Shown here piece after piece: positions 11,670 through 22,841 of a stretch of DNA of 64,000 bases. The notes beneath the pieces were generated by a model. That model had not been told where the DNA came from. It saw only the letters and a list, made by a program, of their open reading frames with translations, and made no database searches. The translations under genes were made by a program, and so were the position numbers. How positions within the stretch are numbered: position 1 is the stretch's first letter; each line of letters begins with the position of its first letter. Source of the DNA: Clonostachys chloroleuca. Taxonomy: Eukaryota; Ascomycota; Sordariomycetes; Hypocreales; Bionectriaceae. The DNA is taken from the NCBI GenBank assembly GCA_037952775.1, contig JBANAY010000003.1:13578001-13642000 (forward strand), read 5' to 3'.

Positions 11670-12288
11670 TCATTCTTTAGCATTCTCCACGCGTAGTTGT
11701 ACGGCAGTTGCCCAGGTTTTTAACATTCCACAATAGGTCTCAATCTCGGTTTTGAACCTGCTCACGATGCCTTCGGTCCTAGTGCGGAAAAGTTTAGTAA
11801 ATCACTTGTATCAGAATTGGAATCATAACATACACCGATTTAGCTTCATTCCTCATAGAAATTGCCACCTCTTCTGTTTTGGCTTTCTGATCTTTCATAT
11901 CTTTTACCACTTCTTCCATCTTCTCCACTTGCTCTTCGCCCTTTTTCACCAGCTCTTCGAGCTGGTCCTTTAACCGGCGGCATTCTATTAGTTCTTCCTC
12001 CAGAAAGCTCTCAGGGACTCTGAGTTGGGTAGACTCTTCACTTTCGTTGTTAGTTTTCGCCACAGGGCACTCTAGCGTTCCCTCCCAATCCCAGGAGCCA
12101 AAATTTGCCTCGGCTGTACTAAACTGAGGTTTAATAAATGGGTCATTGGACTGATCTTCCAGTGGGAAATCACTCAGGTCTGGCAAATAGAGCTGGTTGG
12201 TTGAAGGGTCGTTGAATTCGAAGCTCGGTAGTGTTAATTCGTCATCCTGTTGACAGTTCAAAAGGAAAGCATCTAAGTCAAAATTCAT
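11670..12288 (-). CDS. Acidic coiled-coil protein, cassette gene A, 187 aa
   Basis: There are two exons, 12288-11834 and 11778-11670. They are joined across a 55-nt intron (GTATGT, branch TTTACTAAAC, acceptor CACTAG), and the total is exactly 188 codons. The start MNFDLDAFLLNC is followed by an acidic, Pro/Asp-rich N-terminal half. Then comes a long heptad-rich helix (residues about 95-150, with EELIECRRLKDQLEELVKKG), and a second exon ending TAVQLRVENAKE. No family is recognised. A decayed homologue lies at 47740-47300, where the start ATG is replaced by GTG and the frame is broken. In both places remnants of gene B and gene C follow to the right. Function is unknown; the coiled coil suggests an oligomeric or scaffolding role. 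Confidence 0.65.
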
Positions 12289-12439
12289 GATTATTGTTGA
12301 TGAATTGTACTGGAACCCATTGTCAGGGCGTTGCCTCCTAAAGGCTATTTATTTAGTCCTTGTTTCAGCTGATTAACCCCTAAACCAGACTCCCCTTACA
12401 AAAGTGAAGATAAATAGCTGTTTCCCCCTCTTACTGTAT

Positions 12440-13090
12440 CCTTCGCTGGATAGGTACAACAGCCGGTCCTATGCTAAGCTATTATGTCTTCCGCATGTCA
12501 CGCGATACATGCGATGAGTCACGAGCCTTGCCCTTTGCCTTTGCAGATCAGAAGTTTTGTGGGGGAGAAAGCGAGACCCTCCTCGGACGAAGCGCCCCGG
12601 AAGACTTTTCTTGATAATAAGCTGGGCCATTGCTGCGCCAGTGGCCGAACACCTAAGCTCGGTAAAATGAGCCTAGAATGAGTCTATGCTGCGATGGTGT
12701 GGGACCAGCTAGGAATCACGAAGCAAATCAACAACCTCGATGCTACATATCGTTTACGGGTTCAATCTGCGATCTACTAGCTTGTACTTTCTCCATACAC
12801 TGTACAAGCGGCTAGGTCCACAGAAGTCTCATGTAAGCCGAGATGAGTTCCATTCATATTTATATCCAGCCACCTATAGGCGCTCTACCGTTAAGTGAGC
12901 GAGAATGCCCACCATATAGAGCTAATGCTCGTCAGGTTGCAATGTCGGCATTAATATATTGTCTCAATGTCGTTTGTAACTTATGGGGTACTTGGATTAC
13001 TTTCCCCAGAAAGTCGACGACACTCAGCCAGTTTCGTTGGTAGGAGACCAGCCCAGAAGTGACTCGTTGCTCAAAATGTTGTTCCGTTGG
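12440..13090 (-). repeat. Cassette copy 1: spacer and decayed gene B
   Basis: Sequence from 12440 to 12690 parallels 47880-48160, and 12845-13085 parallels 48325-48593. The minus strand shows the same peptide words as gene B at 48593 (VSYQRNW..VVDFLGK.., LRQYI), but the start is ACG instead of ATG, about 45 bp are missing, and an in-frame TGA occurs (ATTGCAACC-TGA). Confidence 0.62.
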
Positions 13091-13559
13091 CATAGGACGA
13101 ACTTAACGCACTAATGTACAAAGCGTACCGTACAGAAGTATTTGATATTTATGGTATTGTCGCTTTATTACGTTGTACTATAAATATGAATTGCTTGGAT
13201 AAGCTCAACCCAGCTTCCTTGAATGAACCGAATTCCTTGAACGTAGGAAGCTCATTATAGTTACCCTTATCTAAATTTGTGTTCTGGGACAGTATTTGAG
13301 CCTACACACATAGTCCATGTTGAGTGTTCTCTAATGCGTTATTAGTGTTAATGAGATGAGACCACAATTGCGCGTAGCGAGAGAGAGAGGCAGAAGTGGG
13401 TGTTTTGTCTAATCGTAGGTCAACTTCAACCCTAAATAATTTCCAACTAACAGCCCAAGGGGGCAAGCACACCAGGCCAAAAGTGCGTTCAGCGAAAGGG
13501 AATCCTCACAAGTCATTCTCAGATGTTCAGGGGTGCCTCTAGCAGCGATGTTCATTCAT

Positions 13560-14010
13560 CTTTGGTGCCCCTTCTTGGAAACCCGGAGAGCGCAAGCGTG
13601 GGTGTAGCCGGCTATGTTGTTCGGGATTGACTTGAGGAAGACCTTCGAACAGTAGCATCTCCAATAAACATATTCATCCAAAATACCCCAGCAACACACA
13701 AAACCGGGGCCACACCAAGTTTGCTTCGTAATTAATATCAAGAGCATGAGGCTGAACTGCTTGACTGGCCACCTAATAGCCCATATCTCAACTTTATTGA
13801 GAATCTATAAGCTGTTTTTAAGGAGAATATGATAGAGGCTCATACAGAGCTTCACCACATTCCGAAGAACGATGAGACTCTTCAGAAGCTCTACGAGCTA
13901 ACTCTTGCAGCGTGGGAGGAGATAGAGGATATAATCTTGAACAACCTAGTTCATAGGATGGTTGAGTGACTTAAAATCAGTTATTGCTGCCGACGGCTGG
14001 TATACACGAT
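13560..14010 (+). mobile_element. Tc1/mariner-type transposase C-terminal fragment
   Basis: The plus strand reads FIQNTPATHKTGAT, then ELLDWPPNSPYLNFIENL-stop-AVFKENM, then LVHRMVE, and after a one-base shift VIAADGWYTRF. These are the last DDE-domain blocks of Tc1-like transposases, including the DWPPxSPxLNxIENLW signature and the C-terminal DGWxTRY. Stops and a frameshift make it inactive. It sits between the gene B and gene C remnants of cassette copy 1, so it probably inserted into that copy. Confidence 0.7.
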
Positions 14011-14159
14011 TCTAAAATTTATCATCAGAAAGAGCTGTCTCTTGAAACCACGACCATCAATTCAGAAGAACAATTGGATGGAAAGTTGCTATGTTACCGC
14101 CGGATAACAGGTCTTGAGCTCTGTATACTTGACATACAGCCCAACCAGGATCCTCTTAT

Positions 14160-14800
14160 CGTCTTATAGCGCATCGCGTCCTTTCGCAACTTTGGACACA
14201 CTAGTCTACAATTCTCTGTTTTAATTTTACAGACTTCTCATTCTTTCCGTAATCATTCTTTTCTTGTGCTGAACAAATATTGTCTTGTCATCCAGCCGCC
14301 ATAAAAAATGCGTGCTCGATCTCCATAGCGCAATCTCTTTAGCTCTTAGCCTACATGCTCAAGGCCCCAGCTCGAAACAGCCATCTTTGTCGATTTAGCC
14401 TACAAATTAGCAGAAAAAAACCCTAGTGGAGCCAGATTGATAAACTGGCTGAGATAAACTATAAATGTAGCACGTCCGGGATGGCAGTACCGCCAGTTTC
14501 CGGTGGTGTGCACGCATTGGAACGGGTTCTAGGTGATTAAGTTCTAGAGTCAGCCGTTATTGGCGGAGGCGGAGCTAAACTTGAAAGATATTCACCCGAA
14601 CGTGTACTGTACTCATAGTCGGCGTGGGAGAGATGCACTTGTAGCTATCCAGTTGAAACTTCATTCAAATGAGACCTATTAAAAACTGGGAAGACCTAAA
14701 ATCTGGCACTAAATGGCTGTCGCTACATGATGCGAAATAGAGTTATAAACTACGAGGTTATTGGGTCGGCCTGTGGGTCTGTCCAAGGAGGCACACCTTT
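14160..14800 (-). repeat. Cassette copy 1: decayed 5' half of gene C
   Basis: Several blocks match the intact gene C region at 55940-56640: gcatcgcg..tttgcaacttt, the block around cgtcaccCAGCC/cCATAAAA, the block ending attggaacgggttctaggtgatt, and the upstream block containing gggtcggcctgtgggtc. The reading frame is destroyed by substitutions and small indels. The matched order equals that in the intact copy. Confidence 0.55.
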
Positions 14801-14809
14801 AGCTCAAGT

Positions 14810-15660
14810 GTCACCTTTGTCAGCCAGAAGGAGGCGAATATAGCGACGAGAATCGTATAAGAGAGCCACGTCATTAATCGTCCATGGTTCATATAGTGAT
14901 TACAGTACACTTATATCAACCATAACTTATTTAACCCATCAACTCTTACGCATAGGCATTGAAATTATCTTCTAATAAAAATATTTTATAGCCCCGTTTC
15001 AAAGCTTTTATTCATTATTTCTAATTCTAGTTACTTCCTCCAGGGTAGTTCATAGTAAATTGAAAATGGACATGCCCCCTTCCTATTTGATCAGTATAGA
15101 ATTAGCACAGCATACATTTGAAATGACCGTCTCTTACTTATGGATATAGTGAATTTGGCAATATTATTATGTTTCTGGGGCCTAGCCAGAATGCGTATTT
15201 CGACTAACTGCACCAATGGCAAAAACAAGTGATGTGAGAAGCTTATTTCTAAAGATAGGCCATTGCTCAAATATTATATATACCTATTAGTTCTAGTCTA
15301 ATATAGGTGTGAGGGAGCTTTATAAATGGTTTATTTATACATATACATATCTAGATGTTGAATATTTAACCGAAGTATCGTAGGTTTCTAAATGGGTGTC
15401 GCGAGTTTTCCTTACTCAATTTTAATATAACAATAGAAGAACCATTTCTTGCTATGGTAGCTTTCTGTAACCCACTTGCACCCCCCATTGCTGCAAGGGC
15501 CCCGCAAGAAGTGGACACATGACCACTCCGATGCGTATCCAATGGCACCAGGTTTATCAACTTTCAACTTATGACACTCGAGGAAATAAGCTAGAAAAGT
15601 ATATATAGCCAGCACCCAATACGATTAATTTCAACATTTTTTTCAGATATCCAAAAAAAA
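14810..15660. other. No gene recognised
   Basis: This is an AT-rich stretch with only short frames. Overlapping minus-strand frames at 15366-15615 contain several Cys but have no recognisable domain. Confidence 0.45.
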
Positions 15661-15669
15661 AAAAAGAGG

Positions 15670-15909
15670 TTGACAATAAACAATGCGCTGGACATCAACC
15701 CTGAACCAGCTCATGAAGCATCCCAGCTGCCCCTTTTATATACTGCAGAAAACGGCTACGATAACCACGTTCGTGATCTACTAAAACATGATTATGAGGA
15801 CCATGATGAGACAAATAATGACGGTAGCTCACCTTTGTGGCGGGTTACACATAACGGCTACGAACAGGCCATCTATCTAGCTTTGTTAAGAAAGTTCTTA
15901 GTACATTGA
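15670..15909 (+). pseudogene. Ankyrin-repeat protein fragment
   Basis: The 79-residue frame contains PLLYTAENGYDNHVRDLLKH and then NNDGSSPLWRVTHNGYEQAI, which is one and a half ankyrin repeats (consensus TPLHxAAxxGHxxVVxLLL). The frame lacks a conventional start and stops after the second partial repeat. Ankyrin arrays are normally much longer in fungi, so this is a relic of a larger protein. A poly-A run (15653-15665) precedes it. Confidence 0.5.
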
Positions 15910-16030
15910 TATACATTGTGTTGGCCCATAAAGACCAAAAACAGGCACCACTAATAACGGATAAGCGCTCATACCACGTACGTAACTTTTTGGTATCTAA
16001 CTCTAGTCCGGGACCTTAAATCGGGCCTTC

Positions 16031-16858
16031 ATGAGTATTAATTATCTTCTTCTGCCAGTAAAAGGTCCGTCTGTGCTTGTGAAAATTTCCGATGCAATGA
16101 ATTCTTCATGTACCACAGCTAGACAGGACTTCGCTACGTCTACAGCCGATAACAAGTCTTTTCCCCGACCGACCGACCAAAATGTGGCAATTTACATCAC
16201 TAAGGTTGCCTCGGATGTAGTAGCGCTTAGCCCCTTAAGGCTGCTGTCGATCGACGAAAAAGATGACTACTTCTCGTCATTTGTCCCCGATGCATGCCGT
16301 GACATATTACCTCCAGGGGTCACATTGCTACCACTCGAGGCTCTGGCAAGTTATCTAATCGCTATCTCTAGAATCGACATAATGGTAGTTCTCGGCTCCT
16401 TAACATATCTTTTGAGACTCAAATCGTGCATAAAAAACGACGCCGATAAATGTGCCCGAGGCCATGCCTGCGCTTCATACGGCCTTCTTGTCGCCTCCCT
16501 TGTCCTCTCTGCCAAATATTTGAACGACAATTCACTTTTGAACACACAATGGGCCAAATATTGTGCTATTAACTTTCAGGGGTTTTACTTTCGTCTTAGC
16601 CTCAGGCAGGTCAACTGTATGGAGGTGGAACTCCTGGACCTACTAGGCTGGGATCTTCACTTGTCTCTAAACGATCTTGCAATGGCATCAAACCCACTTG
16701 AAGCTGACAAACTAGAACGACGTCATGCTCTAAGAAACCAACAAGTTTCCTCTGTGTCAATTGAATTTATCCAGCCACGGCGCCAACACTTTTTCCAACA
16801 ACTATTTCCATGTAACCATTGTACAGATAGGTTGGAAAATTTTGAGATATATAAATAA
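16031..16858 (+). CDS. Pcl1/Pcl2-type (Pho80-family) cyclin, 275 aa
   Basis: This is an uninterrupted frame from ATG at 16031. The cyclin box spans residues about 110-220. It includes SRIDIMVVLGSLTYLLRLKS, then ASYGLLVASLVLSAKYLNDN, then NCMEVELLDLLGWDLHLSL, which are the conserved blocks of fungal Pcl cyclins (LxYLxRL, AxKYLxD, ExxxLxxLxWDL). Such cyclins activate Pho85-type CDKs in cell-cycle or nutrient control. The conserved Lys and Glu of the box (K in SAKYL, E in MEVELL) are present, so CDK binding is plausible. It has no introns, whereas many fungal PCL genes have them. A decayed copy of its central part lies at 54835-55070, near gene C. Confidence 0.75.
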   Translation: MSINYLLLPVKGPSVLVKISDAMNSSCTTARQDFATSTADNKSFPRPTDQNVAIYITKVASDVVALSPLRLLSIDEKDDYFSSFVPDACRDILPPGVTLLPLEALASYLIAISRIDIMVVLGSLTYLLRLKSCIKNDADKCARGHACASYGLLVASLVLSAKYLNDNSLLNTQWAKYCAINFQGFYFRLSLRQVNCMEVELLDLLGWDLHLSLNDLAMASNPLEADKLERRHALRNQQVSSVSIEFIQPRRQHFFQQLFPCNHCTDRLENFEIYK

Positions 16859-17299
16859 TGGTATATGTAGTTCGTCTTTTCTTTTTACAGCTCTAAGGAT
16901 TCGCTGTATATCACATGCACGCGGCCATGGAGAACTTGTTATAGTCTATATGGATATCTATATCCGGCTGAGTTTACCTTAAGGGCAAGGTATAGGCTAC
17001 TTCTAAGCACATACTAGGACATTGGTAAACCAAACTAAAAAATCTCATTATGAATTTTATTTATTTAACGCTAGAAAGAGAGGAAGGATAGCAAAGGCGA
17101 TGAAATCCCTCCTCCGTTTTGGGAATTCACTAAATCTCCGAGCTCTTTTCTAGCTAGAGGATTGTGTTTATATAGACCTTCCACACTGATTACTCGTATC
17201 AGCGAGGTCTTCCTCATAACGTTACGTCTATGAATCTAGTTTGGTCTGAAACTTTTCGAGTGTAGGACTTTGCTAATATTTAAGAGCTCAATACCGCTA

Positions 17300-17490
17300 A
17301 GATTTTTATATATGTAAGTAACTCCCTTCTTCTTTTGCATCGCTCAGATGCTCACTCATAACTTGTAACAGTGCCTGTAGAAGAGGATGCAGATCATTTA
17401 GGAGGTGTAGCTAAGACTGTATCTCATAGGAAGAACAACTATCCAATCTAGCTTTGTAGAATTCTATCGCTTTGTTTTTCGTCAAGCCGG
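17300..17490 (-). pseudogene. Inverted, decayed copy of coiled-coil gene X
   Basis: The reverse complement of this stretch aligns with the first 160 bp of the gene at 17794. It shares AAAAACAAA, the words around TTGGAT, GAGATACA, CATCC and the word TGAGCA(T/C)C, with many C-to-T type changes and a TAG stop. The two copies face each other about 300 bp apart. Confidence 0.6.
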
Positions 17491-17722
17491 AAACTATTGA
17501 AAAGATGTAGATTTGGTGTCCGTGTATGTAGGTACATAGCCTCTATACAAAGGAGTAAGTAAAACTAAGGCCCCTATTTTAGGTACATATTGGTGTTGCG
17601 GGCGGCTGGACCCAAGTCGCTCAAGATAAACCGGCGAGCGTCATGGTCGTATGAACTTTTTGGTGGGTGGCCCCGAAGTTGGGCCCGCCAGACGGCGGCC
17701 AACTTCAAGACCCTCAAAGGGC

Positions 17723-17730
17723 TATAAAAA
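17723..17730 (+). promoter_or_regulatory. TATA box of gene X
   Basis: The motif tataaaaa lies 71 bp upstream of the ATG at 17794, with a pyrimidine-rich stretch (acctccaacccc, ctccatcatttc) between. This is the usual layout of a strong fungal promoter. Confidence 0.55.
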
Positions 17731-17793
17731 CATCTACCTCCAACCCCGTAGACTAGGCGCCACATCTCCATCATTTCACTAATTTCCGGCACA

Positions 17794-18189
17794 ATGACTA
17801 AAAAACAAAAGACCTCCACAAAGTTGGATCAGATAGTAGATCTTCTCAATGAGATACAACCTCAGCTGCAACTACTAATCGATCTACATCCTTTTTTACA
17901 GCCACTATTACAAGCTATAAATGAGCACCAATGCGAGGCGAAGAAAAAGGAAATTGCCTTTATACAGCATAAGCTTAGCAATAATGAGCTCTTGAAGATC
18001 AATAAGGTCCTAAACCAAAAACTCGAGAAACTTCAGACTGAATTAGATTTGCAGACCAAATGCTTCAAGGAGGACCCCATCGAGGCGCTTGGGCACCGTG
18101 GGAGGCCTGTGCAAGCGCAATTGTCTAGCCGGAAAAGAGCACAGAGATCTAAAGAGCCTAGACGTAGCCTTAGACTCCAGCGCCTTTGA
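17794..18189 (+). CDS. Basic-tailed coiled-coil protein, gene X, 131 aa
   Basis: ATG at 17794 opens MTKKQKTSTKLDQIVDLLNE. The first 95 residues are predominantly helical with heptad Leu/Ile spacing, including LQLLIDLHPFLQPLLQAINE and LNQKLEKLQTELDLQ. The last 30 are strongly basic (SSRKRAQRSKEPRRSLRLQR), like a nuclear localisation or nucleic-acid-binding tail. No family is recognised. The layout of helices plus basic tail resembles gene C at 55383. Its 3' end and about 500 bp downstream recur at 63540-64000, and an inverted decayed copy of its 5' end lies at 17300-17490. The TATA box and intact frame suggest it is expressed. Confidence 0.6.
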   Translation: MTKKQKTSTKLDQIVDLLNEIQPQLQLLIDLHPFLQPLLQAINEHQCEAKKKEIAFIQHKLSNNELLKINKVLNQKLEKLQTELDLQTKCFKEDPIEALGHRGRPVQAQLSSRKRAQRSKEPRRSLRLQRL

Positions 18190-18690
18190 TAGTTTCCTTT
18201 CCTCTTTGGAGTTAGAAAAGAAAAGAATACCCACAACGATATTTCTTACTGAGTTATAAGTGCGTTAATACCTAAAGGTATTAGCTCCTAATCTGAAGTA
18301 GAACTGTTAAGAAGATCTAGGTTTTGTATTAAGTATGATCTAAACAATTAATTCTTCATTAACTATAACTGAAAAGTATGCCTCTCATGATCCTTGTATA
18401 CATACATGTAATTGATCCATGGCATTGAAAAATAATATCTCAAAATCTCTCATTTTGCTAGGACAATTGTAACATGGAAATAATTTGGAACAATTTATAG
18501 CGCGGTTGTTGTACTGTATTAGTTCGAATGGCAAAGACGGAAATCATTGACCATTTCGATTGTGATATCAAACTATATCCCCAGCCCGAAGTAGGTTAGA
18601 TGGCTTCATAAGATTGTCTAGAGTTTCATCAATAGATAGTTGATCTCTCTAAGGCTGATATGAGAGTAAAAGCTTTAGTCCCAAAGAATT
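18177..18690. repeat. Direct repeat with 63540-64000
   Basis: The shared block begins in the last codons of gene X (cagcgcctttgatagtttcc) and continues through the 3' flank, including catgtaatt and catttcgattg words in the same order. Similarity is high with scattered transitions. The second copy runs into the right edge of the window. Confidence 0.8.
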
Positions 18691-18699
18691 GTTATATAT

Positions 18700-19260
18700 T
18701 CACCTTGAGTAAGTTGCGCCGTATTGTTGAGGCGCTGGCTTAAAGTTCCAGATCATGGACAGAATCTTTTCGAGTGATCTTGTAGTTGCGGCGCACCTCT
18801 CTTCGTATCCTACGATATCACGAGGCGAGAGAATCCCTTGCCGTCATTTGCGAGGCTTGGTCTCCCAAGTTGCGGTCTTTTCAAGGTTCAAGAAGGCGTG
18901 CGACGGTGGCTCGCGAAATGCCGAAACGACGGCCCACCACGCGCTGACTTGCACCGCCCTGAACAGCTGCAATAATAGTCGTACGGAGTTCTAGCGAAGG
19001 TTTTTGCCTTGCTTGACGATTGGCGGGTAAGATGGCGCCAAGGACTCTTTTTGCCTCCTCCACTGTGAAGAATTGTGTGTGGTTGAAGAAAAAGGTGTAT
19101 GGAAGAGGTTTCATGCGATCACACGGAAGTTCGTGTGCTTTATCATCTCTTTTGGAGCCTATACCAGCAAGCCTTCTACCGACTACCGGTAGTAAGGATA
19201 GCTTTCGAATTTTGAACAAGGGAGGCAGGAGGGAGCGGCTTGATTTATCAAGGGAGAGCC
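18700..19260 (-). mobile_element. Tc1/mariner-type transposase N-terminal fragment
   Basis: The minus strand encodes LELRTTIIAAVQGGASQRVV followed by GRRFGISRATVARLLEP, a typical Tc1-like helix-turn-helix DNA-binding domain. It is preceded by FTVEEAKRVLGAILPANRQA. A stop follows LLEP; in shifted frames further fragments (RRIRREVRRNYKITRK) continue to about 18700. The catalytic DDE domain is absent. It is not clearly the missing half of the C-terminal fragment at 13560, as it points the other way and lies 5 kb off. Confidence 0.65.
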
Positions 19261-19684
19261 AAGAGAGGGTGTGATTGCGTATTAACACAACATACAACCA
19301 CAAGTGATTAAATACACATACATTATTCAAATAAATAAGCAATTGTTATTAGCTGTATCCTTGTATCCGTTTGAGTCTAGAGATACTTATACATTATAGA
19401 AGAGAAAAATCCTCTAACACTCAATTAAGTGATTTGATATAATGCTATTAAAATTGGGCACTAAAGTGCTATTGTCTAGTGCGTTCAAAGTTAACGGGTT
19501 GTCTGACGCGTTCGCGATACATTGCGAAATTTATATCTAACTAGATCTAAATTTATATCTAACTAGTAATAGCCCCTATAGCTGAATGAGCACATCGCAT
19601 ATCTACCTACCATCTAATAGATCGCGTCTTGGGATATATTTACATCACGTTCTAAATGGATCCAGGCTGAAGGTTTTACAGGTC

Positions 19685-19960
19685 ACCCCGGGAACGGGAT
19701 CCTTCCGGCCACGTAAAGGGATATCAACACTTCAGATAGATAATAGGAGGCTTCAAGCTTTAGCAATTATAATAAAGAAAAGGCGCCATCTACCTCCTAA
19801 TTAACCAATTACCCCCCACATTAGTGAGACTGTAACACAGGTGGGCAGCTATGATACCGGTAAAGTCGCTCTCTTCGGCGAGCCGTAGCTCGATTTTGCC
19901 CTGATAGTCTTCAATACTAAAAGTAGTTGCAAATCCTTCAACAAAACTACTATTGAAGCG
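19685..19960 (-). repeat. Inverted dispersed repeat with 51010-51270
   Basis: The reverse complement matches 51010-51270 over about 270 bp, including GATTTGCAACTACTTTTA, the word TTTACCGGTATCAT, and TTGCTAAAGCTTGAAGCCTC. Both copies encode the same peptide words (FATTF.I.DY.G..EL.LAE and FTGII..HLCYSLT). The flanks differ. Confidence 0.8.
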
Positions 19961-20483
19961 GTGAGAGAGGAAGCTGTACACACACACAACACCCACAACC
20001 ACACAACACAAGGGTATGTGACACACAGCGGTCATCACGTTAGTTGACAGCTTCATCGCGCGCAGTTAGATTCATCATACGAAGACCTTACTCGTCTCGG
20101 GGGATTGAAAGGATTGAGAAGAGAGGGATCTCTTACGAAGAGGAAGCATTTGAAACGCTCGTCGCAGCGCCTCTTGAGGCCACAGCCGGCCTCAATTGAA
20201 CAGAAGCTTCGCGGGGCTTCACAATTGAACAGTAAGTTCGCTCATTAAGGTTCTGACTGGATGAAGGAAAAAGCATGAATTTCTCTCTAGGCTGCGAAAA
20301 CCAGCTCCTTTTAACCAGGCCGCTGAGCGGCATGACTTGCGAGACCCAGACCTTTTACACCCCCCTGGCCCATTTTCTAGGCCATGCAGGAATGGACCTA
20401 AACTCGGGCTATTAAAAAATTCATGTATTTAACCGCGACTGTCAGTTTCGCAACACATGTATTGCACAAACATACATAGCACC

Positions 20484-21641
20484 ATGAGTAACCGCCGGGT
20501 TGCAATATTCCCAGTTAGCCAGGCTTTAGGCGCACCTTCAGCCTTAGGCAAAGATCTATCTCAAGAACTCTTAGCACACGAATCGACAACTACTACCCTA
20601 CAAAAAGCCCACCAACTACTTCCAATACCATCTCCATATCCACTGGTATTACCAGAGGTGGACAAACATGGCACTAGGTTTGGAAATAGCAGCCAGGGGA
20701 TGAACGAGCCCGATGTCGGCTCATTTGCCTATACAGTTCCTCCCAAAAATCCGGAGCGGATAGCTTATAGATTGTTATATAGGCTACAATTTGGAAATGG
20801 AAATTTCGTTACGGTAGCCGAACCGCGCATATTGTCCAAGTCCGCGGAGTTGCCTGAAGGGCTCATACAGTCTAAAGAACACATATTGTGCGAAATGAAT
20901 GCTTTCTATGAAAGAGAAATAGAGTTAGTAATGATCAAGGAACTTCAAGACTCGATTTGGGCCAAACAAGCGACGTATCTTCGAGAAAATACAGGTGAGT
21001 CTGTCGTCAAATGTCTGGATATATTTCAGCACGAGGGAAAGCACTACGCCGTCTATGAGTACATCACTCTGTCCCTTTTTGAGCTTCAGGCAAACCCACT
21101 CTTCGATGACTTATCTCTAGCGTCAGTGATGGGGCAAATCCTCCCTAGTCTAGCTAAGCTAGAAGCAAAAGGTCTTGAGCACGGCCAGCTCACAACTTCT
21201 AATATACTTATCGACCTACATGGGACTGTGAAGTTATGTAGGTATCCTATCGCAGAGCCACGTAGGAATCATCGTACTAAGGACTACCACAGGGGGTTAT
21301 GAACATCTGCAGGATCGATCTGGGCACTCTCGGAACATTTCCGATTTGGAAGCTATTGTGAGCAGGTTGATGCAGGGATATATAAACAATGAGGGAGGCA
21401 CGCCCAAAATAGACGACAAGGGTCGGTGGCCCGCAAAATCTCACGCCATTCGTTTTTTCAGTGCGATGCAAGATGCACAAACGATAAGCCATCTCAAAGA
21501 TGTAAGGATTTACTGTCAGTGATGAGGATCTAGGCTAATCTGGTACAGGACCCACTGTTAAAGCTGCCATGGCGCAAATTTCACTTGCAAAAGATTGCAA
21601 ACTTAACAAATATCTGGTCATTCCGTGTCCATGAAGAATGA
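20484..21641 (+). CDS. Fungal protein-kinase-like protein, probable pseudokinase, 351 aa
   Basis: Exons are 20484-21237, 21293-21501 and 21549-21641. The introns are 55 nt (GTAGGT, branch TACTAA, CACAG) and 47 nt (GTAAGG..TACAG). The sum is exactly 352 codons. ATG at 20484 (context caccatgag) is preferred over one at 20457. The C-lobe is visible from SVVKCLDIFQHEGKHYAVYE through LEHGQLTTSNILIDLHGTVK, WGYEHLQ and ISDLEAIVSRLMQGY to DDPLLKLPW. In active kinases the catalytic loop reads H(R/G)DLxxxN; here Asp is replaced by Gln (HGQLTTSN), and no DFG Asp follows. The fold is kept but catalysis is unlikely. The N-terminus (about 100 residues) is Pro/Ser-rich and disordered. Confidence 0.68.
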
Positions 21642-21649
21642 AAGTATCT

Positions 21650-22840
21650 CGAGCGCATCTTGTACTGTATTATAGATAGATTTGTTACTCAATGAGAACA
21701 CTTACTATTAACTAGCCAACGTAATATTCCCCATTGCATGTAATACTGGTAATAAGCTAGATAGGTAGGGCATAGTTAAGAGCGGTCGATATGCTACTTC
21801 CCAATCTGACCTACTGATACTAATCCCTGTTTAACTGAAATACTAACGTTCGTGGCCCTCTCTTTACAGTTTGCAACAAACTTTACTCAAAGGTCTTAGC
21901 TAGGTAATAGGTTAGCGGCACCCGCTTGAAGTGTTGGGATATTATAAAAGATGCCATTTGCCTTTGCTGCTAGTTACCCTCAGTGGATCAGGTGTTAGAT
22001 TTTACTAACACAGCACGGTTTGAGACCCGTTTATAGTTAACTTATGCTGTGAAAGAGGAACCCGGTTTTGCCCACCACTTTCAATGTGCATCGGCCTCAT
22101 TTACATAGCTAATCTTGGATGTTACTGTACAGTACTAAACAGTTGGCAGTGCACGGTTTTAGCTATTACGATGTGCTGTGCTCTCAATCCACTACCAACT
22201 TCTGTGGCCAGGTTTTAGATCCGTTATCAAGACTATGGCTCGTTGTGAGGGGATAAAGCCGTGTCGCTGTTTACTACTAGAAGCGTAGGGCATACAGCGG
22301 GAGCCACATTTATGGGCCAAGCGTTGTGACAAGGCACCCCGTAGCCCATACCCTTTAGTCATCTGGCGCCGGCGCATGGATCAGCCCGATTCCTCTCAAT
22401 GCGACCCCGTGTCTAGTTACTTACAGAGCACGTAGACGATAATATATCCTGGGCGATATATGTATGTACCCTTCAGATTCTTATTAACATTTACCAACCT
22501 TAACATCACTAGCCAGAGCCAAGGGTACGCCAGCCCGCTAGATGCTGACAGTTCCAGTAGCAAAAAGCGACTGGGCCCCTTCATCCCTGCACTCACCCCG
22601 GATAAGGAAGGATGATTCGAATTTCAATATCGGAATGAGCCCCAGCATTTTCCCCACGAGTTGAGTGAGCCTTGCATTACCGCGTGCTCAGGTATACATC
22701 TATTTACATTTGGGAATTACCGCGGCCATCGGGATTTCACTGTGGCCAGATTTGTATAAAGATATCGTTGGCACCAGCCGCAGATTCTTTCTTCTACAGC
22801 CACATCACACCTCATATATAACAATCCATCTATTGCATAC
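21650..22840. other. Intergenic, no gene recognised
   Basis: No coding signal was found. The last 50 bp hold tatataacaatc (about 22814), a likely TATA element for the BCS1-like gene starting at 22842. Confidence 0.5.
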
Positions 22841-22841
22841 C

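Noticed and set aside
15366..15615. Overlapping Cys-containing minus-strand frames, considered as a small secreted protein
   Set aside because: No signal peptide, no regular Cys spacing, and two frames overlap equally well.
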